Shown here one piece after another: positions 1 to 10,741 of a DNA stretch of 64,000 nt (position 1 is the stretch's first letter; every line of letters begins with the position of its first letter). The stretch spans positions 186,001 through 250,000 of the forward strand of contig NZ_CATNLZ010000034.1 in assembly GCF_950101795.1 (NCBI RefSeq), written 5' to 3'. Both the position numbers and the translations under genes were made by a program. The stretch comes from Nocardioides sp. T2.26MG-1 (GTDB lineage Bacteria; Actinomycetota; Actinomycetes; Propionibacteriales; Nocardioidaceae). The notes under the pieces were generated by a model. The model searched no databases. It saw only the letters and a program-made list of their open reading frames with translations, and was not told where the DNA came from.

Positions 1-1582
<1,582 letters not shown>

Positions 1583-1586
<4 letters not shown>

Positions 1587-3928
1587 CGTCCTGCCTCCAC
1601 CTTGGAAGGGTTGGTCCTGGTCGAGTCGTGATCCAGGTGCGGTGTCTCGGTTGATTGCGTGGAGACCGCCTGGAACCGGCGAAGCCGCAGGCTGTTGGAC
1701 ACCACGAACACCGAGGAGAACGCCATCGCGGCGCCGGCGATCAGCGGGTTGAGCAAGCCGAGCGCGGCCAGGGGCAGTGCCGCGACGTTGTAGGCGAAGG
1801 CCCAGAACAGGTTGCCCTTGATCGTGCGCAAGGTGCGCCGGGACAGCCGGATCGCGTCGACGGCGGCGCGGAGATCGCCGCGGACCAGGGTGAGGTCGGA
1901 GGCCTCGATGGCGACGTCGGTGCCGGTGCCCATAGCGATCCCCAGGTGCGAGGTGGCCAGGGCGGCGGCGTCGTTCACGCCGTCTCCCACCATGGCGACG
2001 GTGCGGCCCTCGCGTTGCAGGCGTTCGACGACGGCCACCTTGTCGGCCGGGAGGACCTCGGCGATGACTTCCGCGATGCCGACCTCTGCGGCGACGGCCC
2101 GGGCGGCGCGTTCGTTGTCGCCGGTGAGCAGCACCGGCTCCAGCCCCAGCTCCTTCAGCTCGGCCACGGCCTGGGCGCTGGTGGGCTTGATCGCATCCGA
2201 GACCACGACCACACCGCGCGCCGATCCGTCCCAGCCGGCGGCGATCACGGTCCGGCCTTGCTGCTCGGCGGTGTCGATCACCTGCGTCAGGTGCGCGTCC
2301 AGTGGCTGGCTCCACTCTCCGGCGAGCCAGGAGGGTCGACCCGCCACGACCGCGTGGCCGTCGACCACCCCGGCGACCCCGAGGCCTTGCGTCGAGGTGA
2401 ACCCCTCGACGTCGGGCAGCTGCCTGTCTACTCGTTGGCTGGCCCCGGTGGCGATGGCCTGACCGATCGGATGTTCCGAGGCGTTCTCGAGGGCCCCGAC
2501 CAGTCGGAGCAGGTCAGCAGGGTCGACGCCGTCGGCGGGGACGACCTCGACCAGCTCCATGCGCCCGGTGGTCACGGTGCCGGTCTTGTCCAGGACGATG
2601 GTGTCGACCACCCGGGTGGACTCGAGCACCTCGGGGCCCTTGATGAGTACGCCGAGCTGGGCGCCGCGGCCGGTGCCGACGAGCAGGGCGGTGGGCGTGG
2701 CCAGCCCGAGGGCGCAGGGGCAGGCGATGATCAGGACCGCCACTGCGGCGGTGAACGCCGCGGTGACACTGTGGCCGCTCAGCAGCCACCCGGCGAGCGT
2801 GGCCAGGGAGAGGGCGATGACGATGGGGACGAAGACTGCCGAGACTCGGTCGGCGAGGCGTTGGACTTCGGCCTTGCCGTTCTGGGCGTCCTCGACCAGG
2901 CGGGCCATCTGGGCCAGCTGGGTGTCGGCTCCGACGCGGGTGGCCCGGACGACGAGGCGACCGCCGGCGTTGACGGTGGCACCGACGACGGAGTCGCCGG
3001 GCCCGACCTCGACGGGCACCGGCTCTCCGGTGAGCATGGAGGCGTCGACGGCCGACGTGCCGTCCTCGACGACACCGTCGGTGGCGACCTTCTCCCCCGG
3101 ACGCACGATGAACCGGTCCCCGACCGCCAGCTGGCTCACGGGCACGCGCACCTCTGCGCCGTCACGGAGGACGGCGACGTCCTTGGCGCCCATGTCGAGC
3201 AGGGCGCGCAACGCCGCACCGGACTGGCGCTTGGCGCGGGCCTCGAAGTAGCGGCCCGCGATGATGAAGGTGGTGACCGCGGCCGCCACTTCGAGGTAGA
3301 TGTGGACGTCCGCCTCGCCGTCTGGGAAGAGGTCGAACGGCATCCGCATCCCGGTCATCCCGGCGTGGGTGAACAGCAGTGCCCACAGCGACCACAGCCA
3401 GGCGGCGGTGACGCCGACCGAGATCAGGGTGTCCATGGTGGCGGCGCCGTGGCGGGCGTTGGTCACCGCGGCTCGGTGGAACGGCCAGGCACCCCAGACA
3501 ACGACGGGTGAGGCCAGGGTCAGCGAGATCCACTGCCAGTTGTCGAACTGCAGCGCCGGGATCATCGACATGGCCAGCACCGGCACCGTCAGCACGGCCG
3601 ATACCACCAGGCGCTGCCACCACCCCGCGGCCTCGCGGTCCCGATCGTCCGGCTCGGTGGTGGCCACGCCCTCGTCACCGCTGGGCGCCCGGGCCGGCAC
3701 AGTCGCGGTGTAGCCGGTGGCCTCCACCACCGTGACGAGGTCGTCGGGGCTGAGGTTTGTCGGGTAGCTGACCTTGGCCTTCTCGGTGGCGTAGTTGACC
3801 GTGGCGGTGACGCCGTCGAGCTTGTTCAGCTTCTTCTCGATCCGCGCGGCGCAGGAGGCGCACGTCATCCCAACGATGGCGAGCTCGATGTCGTTGACGG
3901 TGTCGGACGCGGTGGTCTGCTGGGTCAT
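1583..3928 (-). CDS. copA: Copper-translocating P-type ATPase CopA
   Basis: A complete 781-residue P1B-1 ATPase exporting Cu(I) across the cytoplasmic membrane. An N-terminal HMA domain carries GMTCASC (C23, C26). Transmembrane segments follow, then TGEP in the actuator domain, the membrane motif ACPCALGLATPTA, the phosphorylation motif DKTGT, SEHPIG in the nucleotide-binding domain and GDGVNDAAAL in the hinge. Length is normal for the family. The ATG is preceded by AGGAGG at good spacing. It lies 53 nt downstream of the chaperone gene and overlaps the CPD-type ATPase, forming csoR-chaperone-copA-ATPase. Control is expected through CsoR at the promoter upstream of csoR. Confidence 0.96.
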
Positions 3929-3981
3929 GACTGTGCCTCCTGGGGGATGGATCGCGCTTCGGACGTGAGGGGCCTGGCCCG

Positions 3982-4362
3982 TCAGGCGAGGTGGTAGTCG
4001 CCGGCCTCGTCGAGGGCTGCGGCGACCTGCGCCCGATCGAGGGGCTGGGCGCTGGTCACGGTGACCGACGAGGTCCCGCCGGCGACGAGGTCGACGGAGA
4101 CGTCGCTGACGCCGTCCAGGCTCTTGAGCTCGCTGGTGACGGCGCTGGCGCAGTGGCCGCAGGTCATCCCCGTCACGTCGTAGCTGGTCGTGGTCATTTC
4201 GTTTCCCTTCGTTGCGGCGGTGGCGGTCGATTCGATGGTGGTGCCGGTGGAACTACCGGTCTCGGTGTTGGCGCCGCAGCCGCATCCTCCGCAGCCGCAG
4301 CCACCGCCGTTCGGGGGGCTGTCGGCCAACTGGAGTTCGTGGCTGGTGTGTGGGGCGGGCAT
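3982..4362 (-). CDS. Cys-rich CopZ-like copper chaperone
   Basis: 126 residues. The C-terminal 70 residues form an HMA fold with GMTCGHC, the Cu(I)-binding site of CopZ-type chaperones that load CopA. The N-terminal extension contains a CGCGGCGCG cluster, which could bind extra copper, and a Ser/Thr/Ala-rich linker. The start at 4362 has AAGGAG at 5-nt spacing. An in-frame ATG at 4392 overlaps the csoR stop (ATGA) but has no Shine-Dalgarno. A third ATG at 4197 has AGGGAA and would give the bare 71-residue CopZ, so a short form may also be made. It sits between csoR and copA. Copper delivery to CopA is inferred from domain and context. Confidence 0.85.
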   Translation of the reverse strand: MPAPHTSHELQLADSPPNGGGCGCGGCGCGANTETGSSTGTTIESTATAATKGNEMTTTSYDVTGMTCGHCASAVTSELKSLDGVSDVSVDLVAGGTSSVTVTSAQPLDRAQVAAALDEAGDYHLA

Positions 4363-4388
4363 GGGTGCTCCTTGGTTGGTCGGGTCGG

Positions 4389-4673
4389 TCATGAGCGGAC
4401 GAGTCGTCGGATCGCTGCGGAGGCCTCGTTGAGCTTCTGTTGGGCCTCGGCGGGGTCGGTGGCGTGGGTCAGGCAGTGCTCGAGGTGCTGGTCGAGGAGA
4501 ACGAGCGCCACGCCTTCGAGGGCCTTCGTCGCCGCCGAGACCTGGGTGAGGATGTCGATGCAGTACTGCTCCTCGTCCACCAGGCGCTGCAGGCCGCGAA
4601 TCTGGCCCTCGATGCGGCGCAGCCGGGTCAGCACTGCCTGCTTCTCGGTGATGTATCCCGGTTCGACTGCCAT
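4389..4673 (-). CDS. csoR: Copper-sensing repressor CsoR
   Basis: 94 residues, an all-helical CsoR/FrmR-family repressor that releases DNA when Cu(I) binds. The signature ligands are present as C38, H63 and C67 (in QYCID and HLEHC), the same spacing as the C-H-C set of Mycobacterium tuberculosis CsoR. It is the first gene of the csoR-chaperone-copA-ATPase operon. The upstream region holds a CC/GG-rich palindrome expected to be its own operator, so the operon should be autoregulated. The ATG is preceded by GGAGGG-like sequence (read on the minus strand). Confidence 0.94.
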   Translation of the reverse strand: MAVEPGYITEKQAVLTRLRRIEGQIRGLQRLVDEEQYCIDILTQVSAATKALEGVALVLLDQHLEHCLTHATDPAEAQQKLNEASAAIRRLVRS

Positions 4674-4727
4674 CGCGACCCTCCTCTGCCTGTACCCGAA
4701 CGGGGTGTCTGGCTTCGGACTTGACTA

Positions 4728-4742
4728 TACCCCCATGGGGTA
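4728..4742 (-). promoter_or_regulatory. Probable CsoR operator
   Basis: The palindrome TACCCCCATGGGGTA lies 55 nt upstream of csoR. It has the C-run/G-run dyad typical of CsoR operators in actinobacteria. A weaker related dyad (TACCCgaaCGGGGT) lies at 4693-4706, between this site and the csoR start, so two binding sites may be present. Confidence 0.75.
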
Positions 4743-4766
4743 CCACCACAAGGTGGTCGGAGAGGC

Positions 4767-4782
4767 CTTCATCGAACCTTCA
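4767..4782. promoter_or_regulatory. CopR-type box D (11-nt direct repeat)
   Basis: CTTCATCGAACCTTCA, two CTTCA half-sites exactly 11 nt apart, a spacing typical of OmpR-family regulators. It lies upstream of the CsoR operator, so the csoR-copA operon may be controlled both by CsoR and by the local two-component system. It is one of five such boxes in the copper island. Confidence 0.65.
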
Positions 4783-4808
4783 TCGAGGTCGGTACTCTGC
4801 CTCGGTGG

Positions 4809-5432
4809 TCAGGCGCTGAGGTTGCTGCGGACCTCGTCGAGCAGGTCCTGGGGCGCCAGCCACATGGAGGGGTATTCGCCGTACCAGCGCTGTCGGCCCT
4901 GCCTGTCGATGAGCACGAAGCTGTGCCCGGGCAGTCCGGCATGCATGCCTTTGCCGAGGGTTCCGTAGGCCTCGGAGACCGTGCCGTCGTCGAGCAGGAA
5001 CGGTGTGGTGACTCCGTTGGCGGTCATGTCGGCGGTGATCTGCTCGCGGGTGTTCATCACGATCGGCAGCACGGTGACCTCGAGCTTCTCGAAGGCTGCC
5101 GCTTGCTTCTCGATCTCGCCCATCTGGACGATGCAGGACTGACACCCGGCGCCCTCGGAGAAGTACAGGAGCACGTTCTCGCCGCGGTGTTGAGCCAGGG
5201 TGTGTTCGGAGCCGCCGGTGTCGGTGAGGGTGAATTCGGGGGCGGTGCGGATCGCGTCGGAGGACTCGGGGCGCGAGGTGAGCATCATGGCTGTCACCGC
5301 GGCGACCAGAGCCAATGCACTGGCCGTGCCGATCATGATGCGCAGGCGGCGACGACGACCGGATGCCCGCGCGGCCTGTTCCGCGCGCTGACGGCGTTCG
5401 TTACGGGATTGCTCGGCGGCCTTGTGCGACAT
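4809..5432 (-). CDS. Membrane-anchored redoxin/thioredoxin-like protein
   Basis: 207 residues. A basic N-terminus with one transmembrane segment (about residues 30-50) anchors an external AhpC/TSA-type redoxin domain with a GAGCQSC active site (CxxC). The role is probably thiol-disulfide or peroxide chemistry on the outer face of the membrane. The chosen ATG has GGAGG at good spacing; longer in-frame extensions overlap the ccdA-like gene. It is the last gene of the glutaredoxin-ccdA-redoxin operon. Electron supply from the CcdA-like protein immediately upstream is inferred from the usual pairing of these families. The substrate is unknown; copper-damaged extracytoplasmic thiols are plausible. 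Confidence 0.88.
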   Translation of the reverse strand: MSHKAAEQSRNERRQRAEQAARASGRRRRLRIMIGTASALALVAAVTAMMLTSRPESSDAIRTAPEFTLTDTGGSEHTLAQHRGENVLLYFSEGAGCQSCIVQMGEIEKQAAAFEKLEVTVLPIVMNTREQITADMTANGVTTPFLLDDGTVSEAYGTLGKGMHAGLPGHSFVLIDRQGRQRWYGEYPSMWLAPQDLLDEVRSNLSA

Positions 5433-5454
5433 GATGTTTCCTCCAGGGTCCGGG

Positions 5455-6399
5455 TCAGCTGTGGTTGTCGGGGTGGGCGCCGACGCCCGGGCCGTGGCAG
5501 GCGGGATGCTCGTCGGGGTCCGCGTCGGTCGATGCGTCCGGTCGGTGTCGGTCTCGGAGGGTGGCGATGACGAAGACTGCGGCGAGGGCCAGCACGGCGA
5601 GTCCGAGCACGGGCTCGGGGACCGGGTCGGTCCAGGTCTCGATGCGGGCGAAGACCTCGGACAGCCCCTTGCCGATGGAGACCTGGAATCCGGGGCCACC
5701 GGTCATCTGGCCGGTGTTGGCCAGGTAGATGACGAAGCCACCCATCACAGCGAACGCGACGGCGACCGCGATGTTGATGGTGTTGGTGGCCAGCACCTTG
5801 CCGGCCAGCCGCAGCCGGACCGGCCTGGCCTGCAGGAAGCGCCGCTCGCCGAGCCGGAAGCGGTCCCAGAGCAGGGCCATCACGAACAGCGGGAACACCA
5901 TGCCGAAGGTGTAGGCCAGTCCCAGCGTCACTCCGCCGACGGCGGAACCGGACAGGGCGGACAGGGTCATCACCCCGGCGAGCACCGGGGCGCAGCAGGA
6001 GCTGGCGATTCCGGAGAAGACGCCGAGGGCGAAGAAGCTGGCCGAGTCCCCGCGAGTGGTGTCGGGGGCTCGCAGGAAGGACGGCAGGCTGACCATCCGA
6101 CCGGACAGGCTGAGCCCCGCCAACGCGAGCATCAATGCTCCGCCGGCGTAGTACAGCGGTGCGTGGTAGTTCGCGATGGTCGAGGCCACCAGGCTCATGC
6201 CGAGCGTGATCGGCACGAGCACGAGCGCGAGGCCGGCGGCGAACACGAAGGTCAGCGGCAGCAGTCGCCACCGCCGGTTCTTCACGGCCACCGCCAGATA
6301 GGACGGGGCGAGGAAGACGATGCAACACGGTGCGAACAGGGCGACGCCTCCGGCGAAGAACGCGGCGAGGACCGAGCCGGTTGTCAGCAGGTCACCCAT
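5455..6399 (-). CDS. CcdA/DsbD-like thiol-disulfide membrane transporter
   Basis: 314 residues with about six to seven transmembrane helices. Cys pairs in helices 1 and 4 (ALFAPCCIVFLAP and IASSCCAPVLAG) match the CcdA/DsbD beta-domain architecture that carries reducing equivalents from cytoplasmic thioredoxin across the membrane. The C-terminal tail is His/Asp-rich (ending near HPDNHS), which is unusual and could bind metal. The start overlaps the glutaredoxin gene by 8 nt and the redoxin follows 22 nt later, so the three form one transcription unit. It probably reduces the downstream redoxin. A related CcdA-redoxin pair occurs in the mercury operon at 43.2-44.6 kb. Confidence 0.88.
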   Translation of the reverse strand: MGDLLTTGSVLAAFFAGGVALFAPCCIVFLAPSYLAVAVKNRRWRLLPLTFVFAAGLALVLVPITLGMSLVASTIANYHAPLYYAGGALMLALAGLSLSGRMVSLPSFLRAPDTTRGDSASFFALGVFSGIASSCCAPVLAGVMTLSALSGSAVGGVTLGLAYTFGMVFPLFVMALLWDRFRLGERRFLQARPVRLRLAGKVLATNTINIAVAVAFAVMGGFVIYLANTGQMTGGPGFQVSIGKGLSEVFARIETWTDPVPEPVLGLAVLALAAVFVIATLRDRHRPDASTDADPDEHPACHGPGVGAHPDNHS

Positions 6400-6718
6400 G
6401 GTTGGCCCCCCTCGTCGCGGAGGCGGTGCTCGGTGCGTCGCCGTACCTGCTCTTGAGGAGCTTCTCCAGCTTGCGTCGTGGCAGGCGTCCGCTGCTGAAG
6501 AAGGTGCCGTCGAGGAGGACCAGGGGGCTCATCGGCGCGCGGTGGCGTGCCATCAGCGCCTGCCCGGCCTCGCTGCGCACAGCTAGGGTGTCGACCGCGA
6601 GCGGGTAGCTGGCTGCCAGCGTCGCAAGCGCCCGGTGCGCGTCCTCGCAGAAGTGGCAGGCCTCGCTGTCCACGACGGTGATCCGGAGCGGCTTGAATGC
6701 CGGCGTGGGTGATGACAT
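6392..6718 (-). CDS. Glutaredoxin-like thiol oxidoreductase
   Basis: 108 residues with a thioredoxin fold: beta strand LRITVVDSEACHFC, CxxC = CHFC, then a cis-Pro region (APMSPLVLLDG). There is no signal peptide, so it acts in the cytoplasm. The ATG has AGGGGAAG upstream. It is the first gene of the glutaredoxin-ccdA-redoxin unit; a CopR-type box lies 76 nt upstream. It may be the cytoplasmic electron donor to the CcdA-like protein, or a mycoredoxin-like enzyme for copper-stressed thiols. Confidence 0.85.
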   Translation of the reverse strand: MSSPTPAFKPLRITVVDSEACHFCEDAHRALATLAASYPLAVDTLAVRSEAGQALMARHRAPMSPLVLLDGTFFSSGRLPRRKLEKLLKSRYGDAPSTASATRGANHG

Positions 6719-6793
6719 GGCTTCCCCTCGTGCGCGCTGGTTCGACACGGTCCAGCGTCGACGGGGTGCTCGGGGAAAAGTGGCGAGGTTGTG

Positions 6794-6810
6794 TGAAGGT
6801 TCGCTGAAGA
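6794..6810 (-). promoter_or_regulatory. CopR-type box A
   Basis: On the minus strand it reads TCTTCAGCGAACCTTCA, CTTCA repeats with 11-nt period. It sits in the 131-nt gap between the histidine kinase stop and the glutaredoxin start, giving the thiol-redox genes their own regulated promoter. Confidence 0.7.
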
Positions 6811-6849
6811 TGCCCGGCGGTTGGCCCCGGATGTCCGGGCCCGAAGGCC

Positions 6850-7974
6850 CTACCGGAGGCCGGGTAGCCGTACCGTGAACGTGGCCCCATGCCCGGGTCC
6901 GGCGCTGGTCACCGAGATGCCGCCGCCATGTGCCTCGACGAGGGCGCGGGCGATGGCCAGCCCGATGCCTGAGCCGCCATGGCCACGGTCGCGGGCGGAG
7001 TCGGCACGGTAGAACCGGTCGAACAGGTGCGGCAGGTGCTCGGGCGCCACCCCCTGGCCGGTGTCGGCGACGCGGTACTCCACCCACTGGTCGATCCGGC
7101 GGCAGCCCAGGGTCACGGTCCCGCCCGCCGGAGTGTGGCGCAGGGCGTTGTCGAGCAGGTTGCCGAGCACCTGTCCGAACCGGTCGGCGTCGACGCGGAC
7201 CTGGCCGGCATCGGCGAGCTCGGTGCGCAGGTCTACCCCCTTGGCGGCGTACCGGTCGCGGGCGACGTCGGCGGCCGCGGCAGCCACGTCAGCGGCGGCC
7301 ATCGGTCGCAGCGTCACGTCGATCCCCTCCTCTGCCTGGGAGACTGCGGACATGTCCTCGGCGAGGCGCCGCAGGCGGCCCGTCGAGCCGCGGATCACCC
7401 CGAGCGTGTCGTCGTCCAGGGCTCGGATGCCGTCCTCGACGGCCTCGAGGTGCGCGTCGATCGTGGCCAGGGGCGTGCGCATCTCGTGGGCCAGGTCGGC
7501 CAGCATGCTGCGTCGAGTCGACTCGGTCGCTTCGAGCCTCTCCGCGAGGCGGTTGTAGGTCAGTGCGAGGGAGGCGAACTCGCCGCCCAGTCCCGGGTCG
7601 GGCACCCGGGCGTCGTACCGTCCGGCGGCGATGTCCGCTGCGGCGGCGGCCACGTTGCCGATCGAGCGCTGCACCCGGCGGCTGAAGTACCACGAGACCG
7701 CCAACGCCGCGAGGACCGAGGCGAGCAGCGCCAGAGAGACCGAAAGGACCAGCGCCGAGGCGAAGGCCTCCTCCACGTGACGAGTCTCCTCGGCGGTGTG
7801 GGTGTCGCCGGCCTGCTGGAGGTGGTCGCTGAAGATGCTGGGTCCGACGACGGAGGCGACCAGCCAGGTGGTCAGGGCCCCGGCCACCAGCACCAGGGCC
7901 TGGGCGACCAGGAGCCGAGTGGCGAACCGTGGCCGGGCACGGACCGTGTCCGCCAGGAGTGGGGGGCTGGTCAC
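6850..7974 (-). CDS. Sensor histidine kinase (CopS-like)
   Basis: 374 residues. Two transmembrane helices (about residues 20-45 and 75-97) flank a short, roughly 30-residue extracytoplasmic loop containing three His and several acidic residues, a possible metal-sensing patch. HAMP (about 97-150), the H-box LAHEMRTPL (H163), NLLDNALRH (N-box), DTGQGV and GSGIGLAI (G-boxes) are all present, so it should be active. The start is GTG, overlapping the response-regulator stop (GTGA). It sits in the centre of a copper island, so copper sensing is likely but inferred. It resembles the CopS/CseC class of actinobacterial kinases. Confidence 0.9.
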   Translation of the reverse strand: MTSPPLLADTVRARPRFATRLLVAQALVLVAGALTTWLVASVVGPSIFSDHLQQAGDTHTAEETRHVEEAFASALVLSVSLALLASVLAALAVSWYFSRRVQRSIGNVAAAAADIAAGRYDARVPDPGLGGEFASLALTYNRLAERLEATESTRRSMLADLAHEMRTPLATIDAHLEAVEDGIRALDDDTLGVIRGSTGRLRRLAEDMSAVSQAEEGIDVTLRPMAAADVAAAAADVARDRYAAKGVDLRTELADAGQVRVDADRFGQVLGNLLDNALRHTPAGGTVTLGCRRIDQWVEYRVADTGQGVAPEHLPHLFDRFYRADSARDRGHGGSGIGLAIARALVEAHGGGISVTSAGPGHGATFTVRLPGLR

Positions 7975-8723
7975 TGCCCTGTGCCCATCCGGTAGCCGAC
8001 ACCGCGGACGGTCCGGATGAATCGGGCCTGAGTGGCGTCGTCGTCCAGCTTGCGGCGCAGGTGGCCGACGTGGACGTCGACCAGGTGCTCGTCACCGACC
8101 CACGAGGGTCCCCAGACGGCGTCGATGAGCTGGCGGCGGCTGAACGCCATCCTGGGTCGCTCGGACAGGGCGGCGAGGAGGTCGAACTCGGTGCGCGTGA
8201 GCGCCACTGGTTCGCCGTCGAGCCATACGTCGCGTCCCAGCGGGTCGATGACCAGGGCACCGAAGGTGCGAGCGCCTTCGAGGGCATCGGACGCCGTTCC
8301 CAGTGGACGGGGCCTGCGGAGCATGGCCTGGATCCGGGCCATCAGGATTCGGGGGCTGAACGGTTTGGTCAGGTAGTCGTCGGCTCCCACCGAGAGCCCG
8401 ATGAGCGTGTCGATCTCTTCGCTGCGTGCGGTCAGCATCACCACGTAGGCGTCGGAGAAGGTGCGCAGCTGCCGACAGACCTCCACCCCGTCCAGGCTGG
8501 GCAGGCCCAGGTCCAGCACGACGACGTCCGGGTCGACGGCGCGGGCGGCCTCCACCGCCTCGAGCCCGTCATGAACCACCGCCACCTCGAAGCCGTCGCG
8601 CTCGAGGTAGCTGCCGATGAGTCCGGCCAGCTGCGTCTCGTCTTCGACCACCATCGCCCGGAGACCGGTTCGGGGGCGGCCACCCGCGGTACCCCCTGCC
8701 GGTGAGCCGGCCTTCTCGTCCAT
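7971..8723 (-). CDS. OmpR/PhoB-family response regulator (CopR-like)
   Basis: About 250 residues with a receiver domain (VVEDE acidic pocket, phospho-acceptor Asp in VVVLDLGLPS, Lys in LTKPFS) and a C-terminal winged helix (LTRTEFDLLAAL, RRKLDDD, VRGVGYRM). The start at 8723 has GAGGA at good spacing; in-frame ATGs at 8738 and 8747 are alternatives. It is co-transcribed and translationally coupled with the kinase. The five CTTCA-N6-CTTCA boxes around it have the direct-repeat geometry of OmpR-family sites, and their reverse complement resembles the CopR site of Corynebacterium glutamicum (TGAAGATTT repeats). I infer this is the copper-island master regulator. Confidence 0.9.
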   Translation of the reverse strand: MDEKAGSPAGGTAGGRPRTGLRAMVVEDETQLAGLIGSYLERDGFEVAVVHDGLEAVEAARAVDPDVVVLDLGLPSLDGVEVCRQLRTFSDAYVVMLTARSEEIDTLIGLSVGADDYLTKPFSPRILMARIQAMLRRPRPLGTASDALEGARTFGALVIDPLGRDVWLDGEPVALTRTEFDLLAALSERPRMAFSRRQLIDAVWGPSWVGDEHLVDVHVGHLRRKLDDDATQARFIRTVRGVGYRMGTGQ

Positions 8724-8800
8724 GACGTCCTCGCCCATACCCGCCATGGTCTCAGTCCGCTGCCCGGCCAGCCGTAGGTCAGCACCGGCGAGGGCGGGTT

Positions 8801-8816
8801 CTTCAGCGAACCTTCA
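8801..8816. promoter_or_regulatory. CopR-type box B in divergent promoter
   Basis: CTTCAGCGAACCTTCA between the divergent response-regulator gene and the SHOCT/multicopper oxidase operon. It could serve both directions (autoregulation of the two-component system and induction of the oxidase operon). The core is identical to boxes A and C. Confidence 0.72.
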
Positions 8817-8891
8817 CATGAACGCGACCGGGACACAGTGGTGCCCGGGCAATCGTGGGAGTCACCAAGCCAAGCGAAGGAGCTGAGGACG

Positions 8892-9137
8892 ATGATGGGC
8901 TGGTACCACGACGGCATGGGTTGGGGCGGTTGGATCATCATGACCGTGGCCATGGTCGCGTTCTGGGCGTTGGTGGTCTTTGCCGTTCTCGCCCTGTTCC
9001 GCACGCAGCGCCCCGGTGGGTCCACCCCGGACCGCCGCGACCCGATGCAGATCCTCGACGAGCGGTTCGCCCGAGGCGAGATCGACGAAGACGAGTACCA
9101 CGCCCGCAGCAGTGTGCTGCGTGCCTCGGTGCACTAG
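8892..9137 (+). CDS. SHOCT-domain small membrane protein
   Basis: 81 residues. The N-terminus is Trp/Gly/Met-rich (MMGWYHDGMGWGG), followed by one transmembrane helix (about residues 17-37) and a C-terminal SHOCT motif (ILDERFARGEIDEDEYHAR), a short oligomerisation helix pair common in small membrane proteins. The ATG has GGAG/GAGG upstream. It is the first gene of the plus-strand operon before the multicopper oxidase. The Met/His N-terminus could touch copper; function is otherwise unknown. Confidence 0.85.
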   Translation: MMGWYHDGMGWGGWIIMTVAMVAFWALVVFAVLALFRTQRPGGSTPDRRDPMQILDERFARGEIDEDEYHARSSVLRASVH

Positions 9138-9200
9138 CCGCTCGCCCCTTCCCGCCTCGCACATCTCGCCTCTCGCCGAACCTGAGTCAGGAGCCCCCAC

Positions 9201-10739
9201 TTGTCCGAGATCACTCGTCGCGCCGTCCTTCGCGGGGCCGCCGGGCTCGCAGGCGTGGCCGCCCTCGGCGGCCTCGCCGCTTGCAATCGGTCCACTGGCA
9301 CAGCGGTCGGGCCCGCCGCCGACGCGGTAGCAGCGGCGGAGGCGGCGCGCCGGAAGCCCGGAGCTCGGGTGGTCACCGCGCGCCTCACGGCCCAGCCGGT
9401 GACCCTCGACCTGGGTGGCCAGACCGTGAGCACGTGGGCGTACGGCGACACCGCGCCGGGACCGCTGCTCCGCGTCGACGCCGGAGACGTGCTCCGGGTC
9501 GACGTCGCCAACCAGCTCCCGGACGCCACGAGCGTGCACTGGCACGGCCTCGCACTGCGCAACGACATGGACGGCGTGCCCGGACTCACCCAAGATCCGA
9601 TCGCCGCGGGAGAGACGTTCCGATACGAGTTCACCGCACCCCACCCGGGCACGTACTTCTACCACCCGCACTCCGGAGTTCAGCTGGACCGCGGCCTGTA
9701 CGGCATCCTGATCGTCGACGACCCTCAGGAGCCCGGTGAGTACGACGCCGAGTGGATCGTCGTCCTGGACGACTGGGTCGACGGAACGGGTCGCACCCCG
9801 GACCAGGTCCTTTCCGACCTGCAGCAAGCCGGCGGCGACGACTCCATGGGCGGCATGCACGACATGGGCGGTATGGGCATGGAGGGGATGGACCACGGCT
9901 CGATGGGCTCTATGGGTGGGATGGAGGCCATGCGGTCGCCCCTGCTCGGTGGTGCCGGGGATATCACCTACCCGTACTACCTGCTCAACGGCCGGACAGC
10001 CGCCGATCCGGCGACGCTGTCGGCGAAGCCGGGTCAACGCGTTCGGATCCGCTTCGTCAACGCCGGCTCGGACACGGCGTTCCGGGTCGCCGTCGGTGGG
10101 CACCGCATGACCGTCACGCACAGCGACGGCTTCCCCGTCGTGCCGGTGCCCATCGACGCGCTACTGATCGGGATGGGCGAGCGCTTCGACGCCACCGTCA
10201 CCATCGGCGACGGCGTGTTCGCGCTGGTTGCCTCGGCCGAGGGCAAACAGGGCCAGGCGCTGGCCGTGATCCGCACCGGCGCCGGTCGCCCGCCCACGGC
10301 TGACGTCAAGGTCCGCGAACTGTCGGGCAAGGTACTACTCGGCACGGCGCTGTCGGCGGTCGAGTCGGCCCGCCTGGACCGACGGTCGGCCGACCGAACC
10401 CACGACCTGGTCCTGGGCGGCACCATGGCGCCCTACCGCTGGACCATCAACGGCAAGACCTTCCCCGACACCGACCCGTTGCGGTTGATTCAGGGTGAGC
10501 GGGTCCGGCTGCGCTTCGTCAACCAGTCGATGATGTTCCACCCCATGCACGTGCACGGCCACACCTTCGCGCTGAGGAGCGGCGGAGCCCGCAAGGACAC
10601 GGTCATCGTGCGCCCCATGGCGACCCTCGACGTCGACCTCGAAGCCGACAACCCAGGACAGTGGGCGACCCACTGCCACAACATCTACCACGCCGAGACC
10701 GGCATGATGACCACGCTTTCCTACCAGGCACAGGAGTGA
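9201..10739 (+). CDS. Tat-exported multicopper oxidase (CueO/CopO-like)
   Basis: 512 residues, TTG start with AGGAG upstream. A twin-Arg signal (TRRAVLRGAAG) is followed by a lipobox-like GGLAAC, so it may be a Tat lipoprotein. Three cupredoxin domains carry the copper motifs HWHGLALRND (about 113), YHPHSGVQ (about 155), HPMHVHGHTF (about 447) and HCHNIYHAETGMM (C492 of the type 1 site). A Met-rich insertion (about residues 215-245, repeated GGM/SMGGM/GMEGMDHG) resembles the CueO Met-rich segment that binds Cu(I). Likely role: oxidation of Cu(I) to the less toxic Cu(II) outside the membrane. A CopR-type box lies upstream of the operon. Confidence 0.95.
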   Translation: MSEITRRAVLRGAAGLAGVAALGGLAACNRSTGTAVGPAADAVAAAEAARRKPGARVVTARLTAQPVTLDLGGQTVSTWAYGDTAPGPLLRVDAGDVLRVDVANQLPDATSVHWHGLALRNDMDGVPGLTQDPIAAGETFRYEFTAPHPGTYFYHPHSGVQLDRGLYGILIVDDPQEPGEYDAEWIVVLDDWVDGTGRTPDQVLSDLQQAGGDDSMGGMHDMGGMGMEGMDHGSMGSMGGMEAMRSPLLGGAGDITYPYYLLNGRTAADPATLSAKPGQRVRIRFVNAGSDTAFRVAVGGHRMTVTHSDGFPVVPVPIDALLIGMGERFDATVTIGDGVFALVASAEGKQGQALAVIRTGAGRPPTADVKVRELSGKVLLGTALSAVESARLDRRSADRTHDLVLGGTMAPYRWTINGKTFPDTDPLRLIQGERVRLRFVNQSMMFHPMHVHGHTFALRSGGARKDTVIVRPMATLDVDLEADNPGQWATHCHNIYHAETGMMTTLSYQAQE

Positions 10740-10741
10740 CG

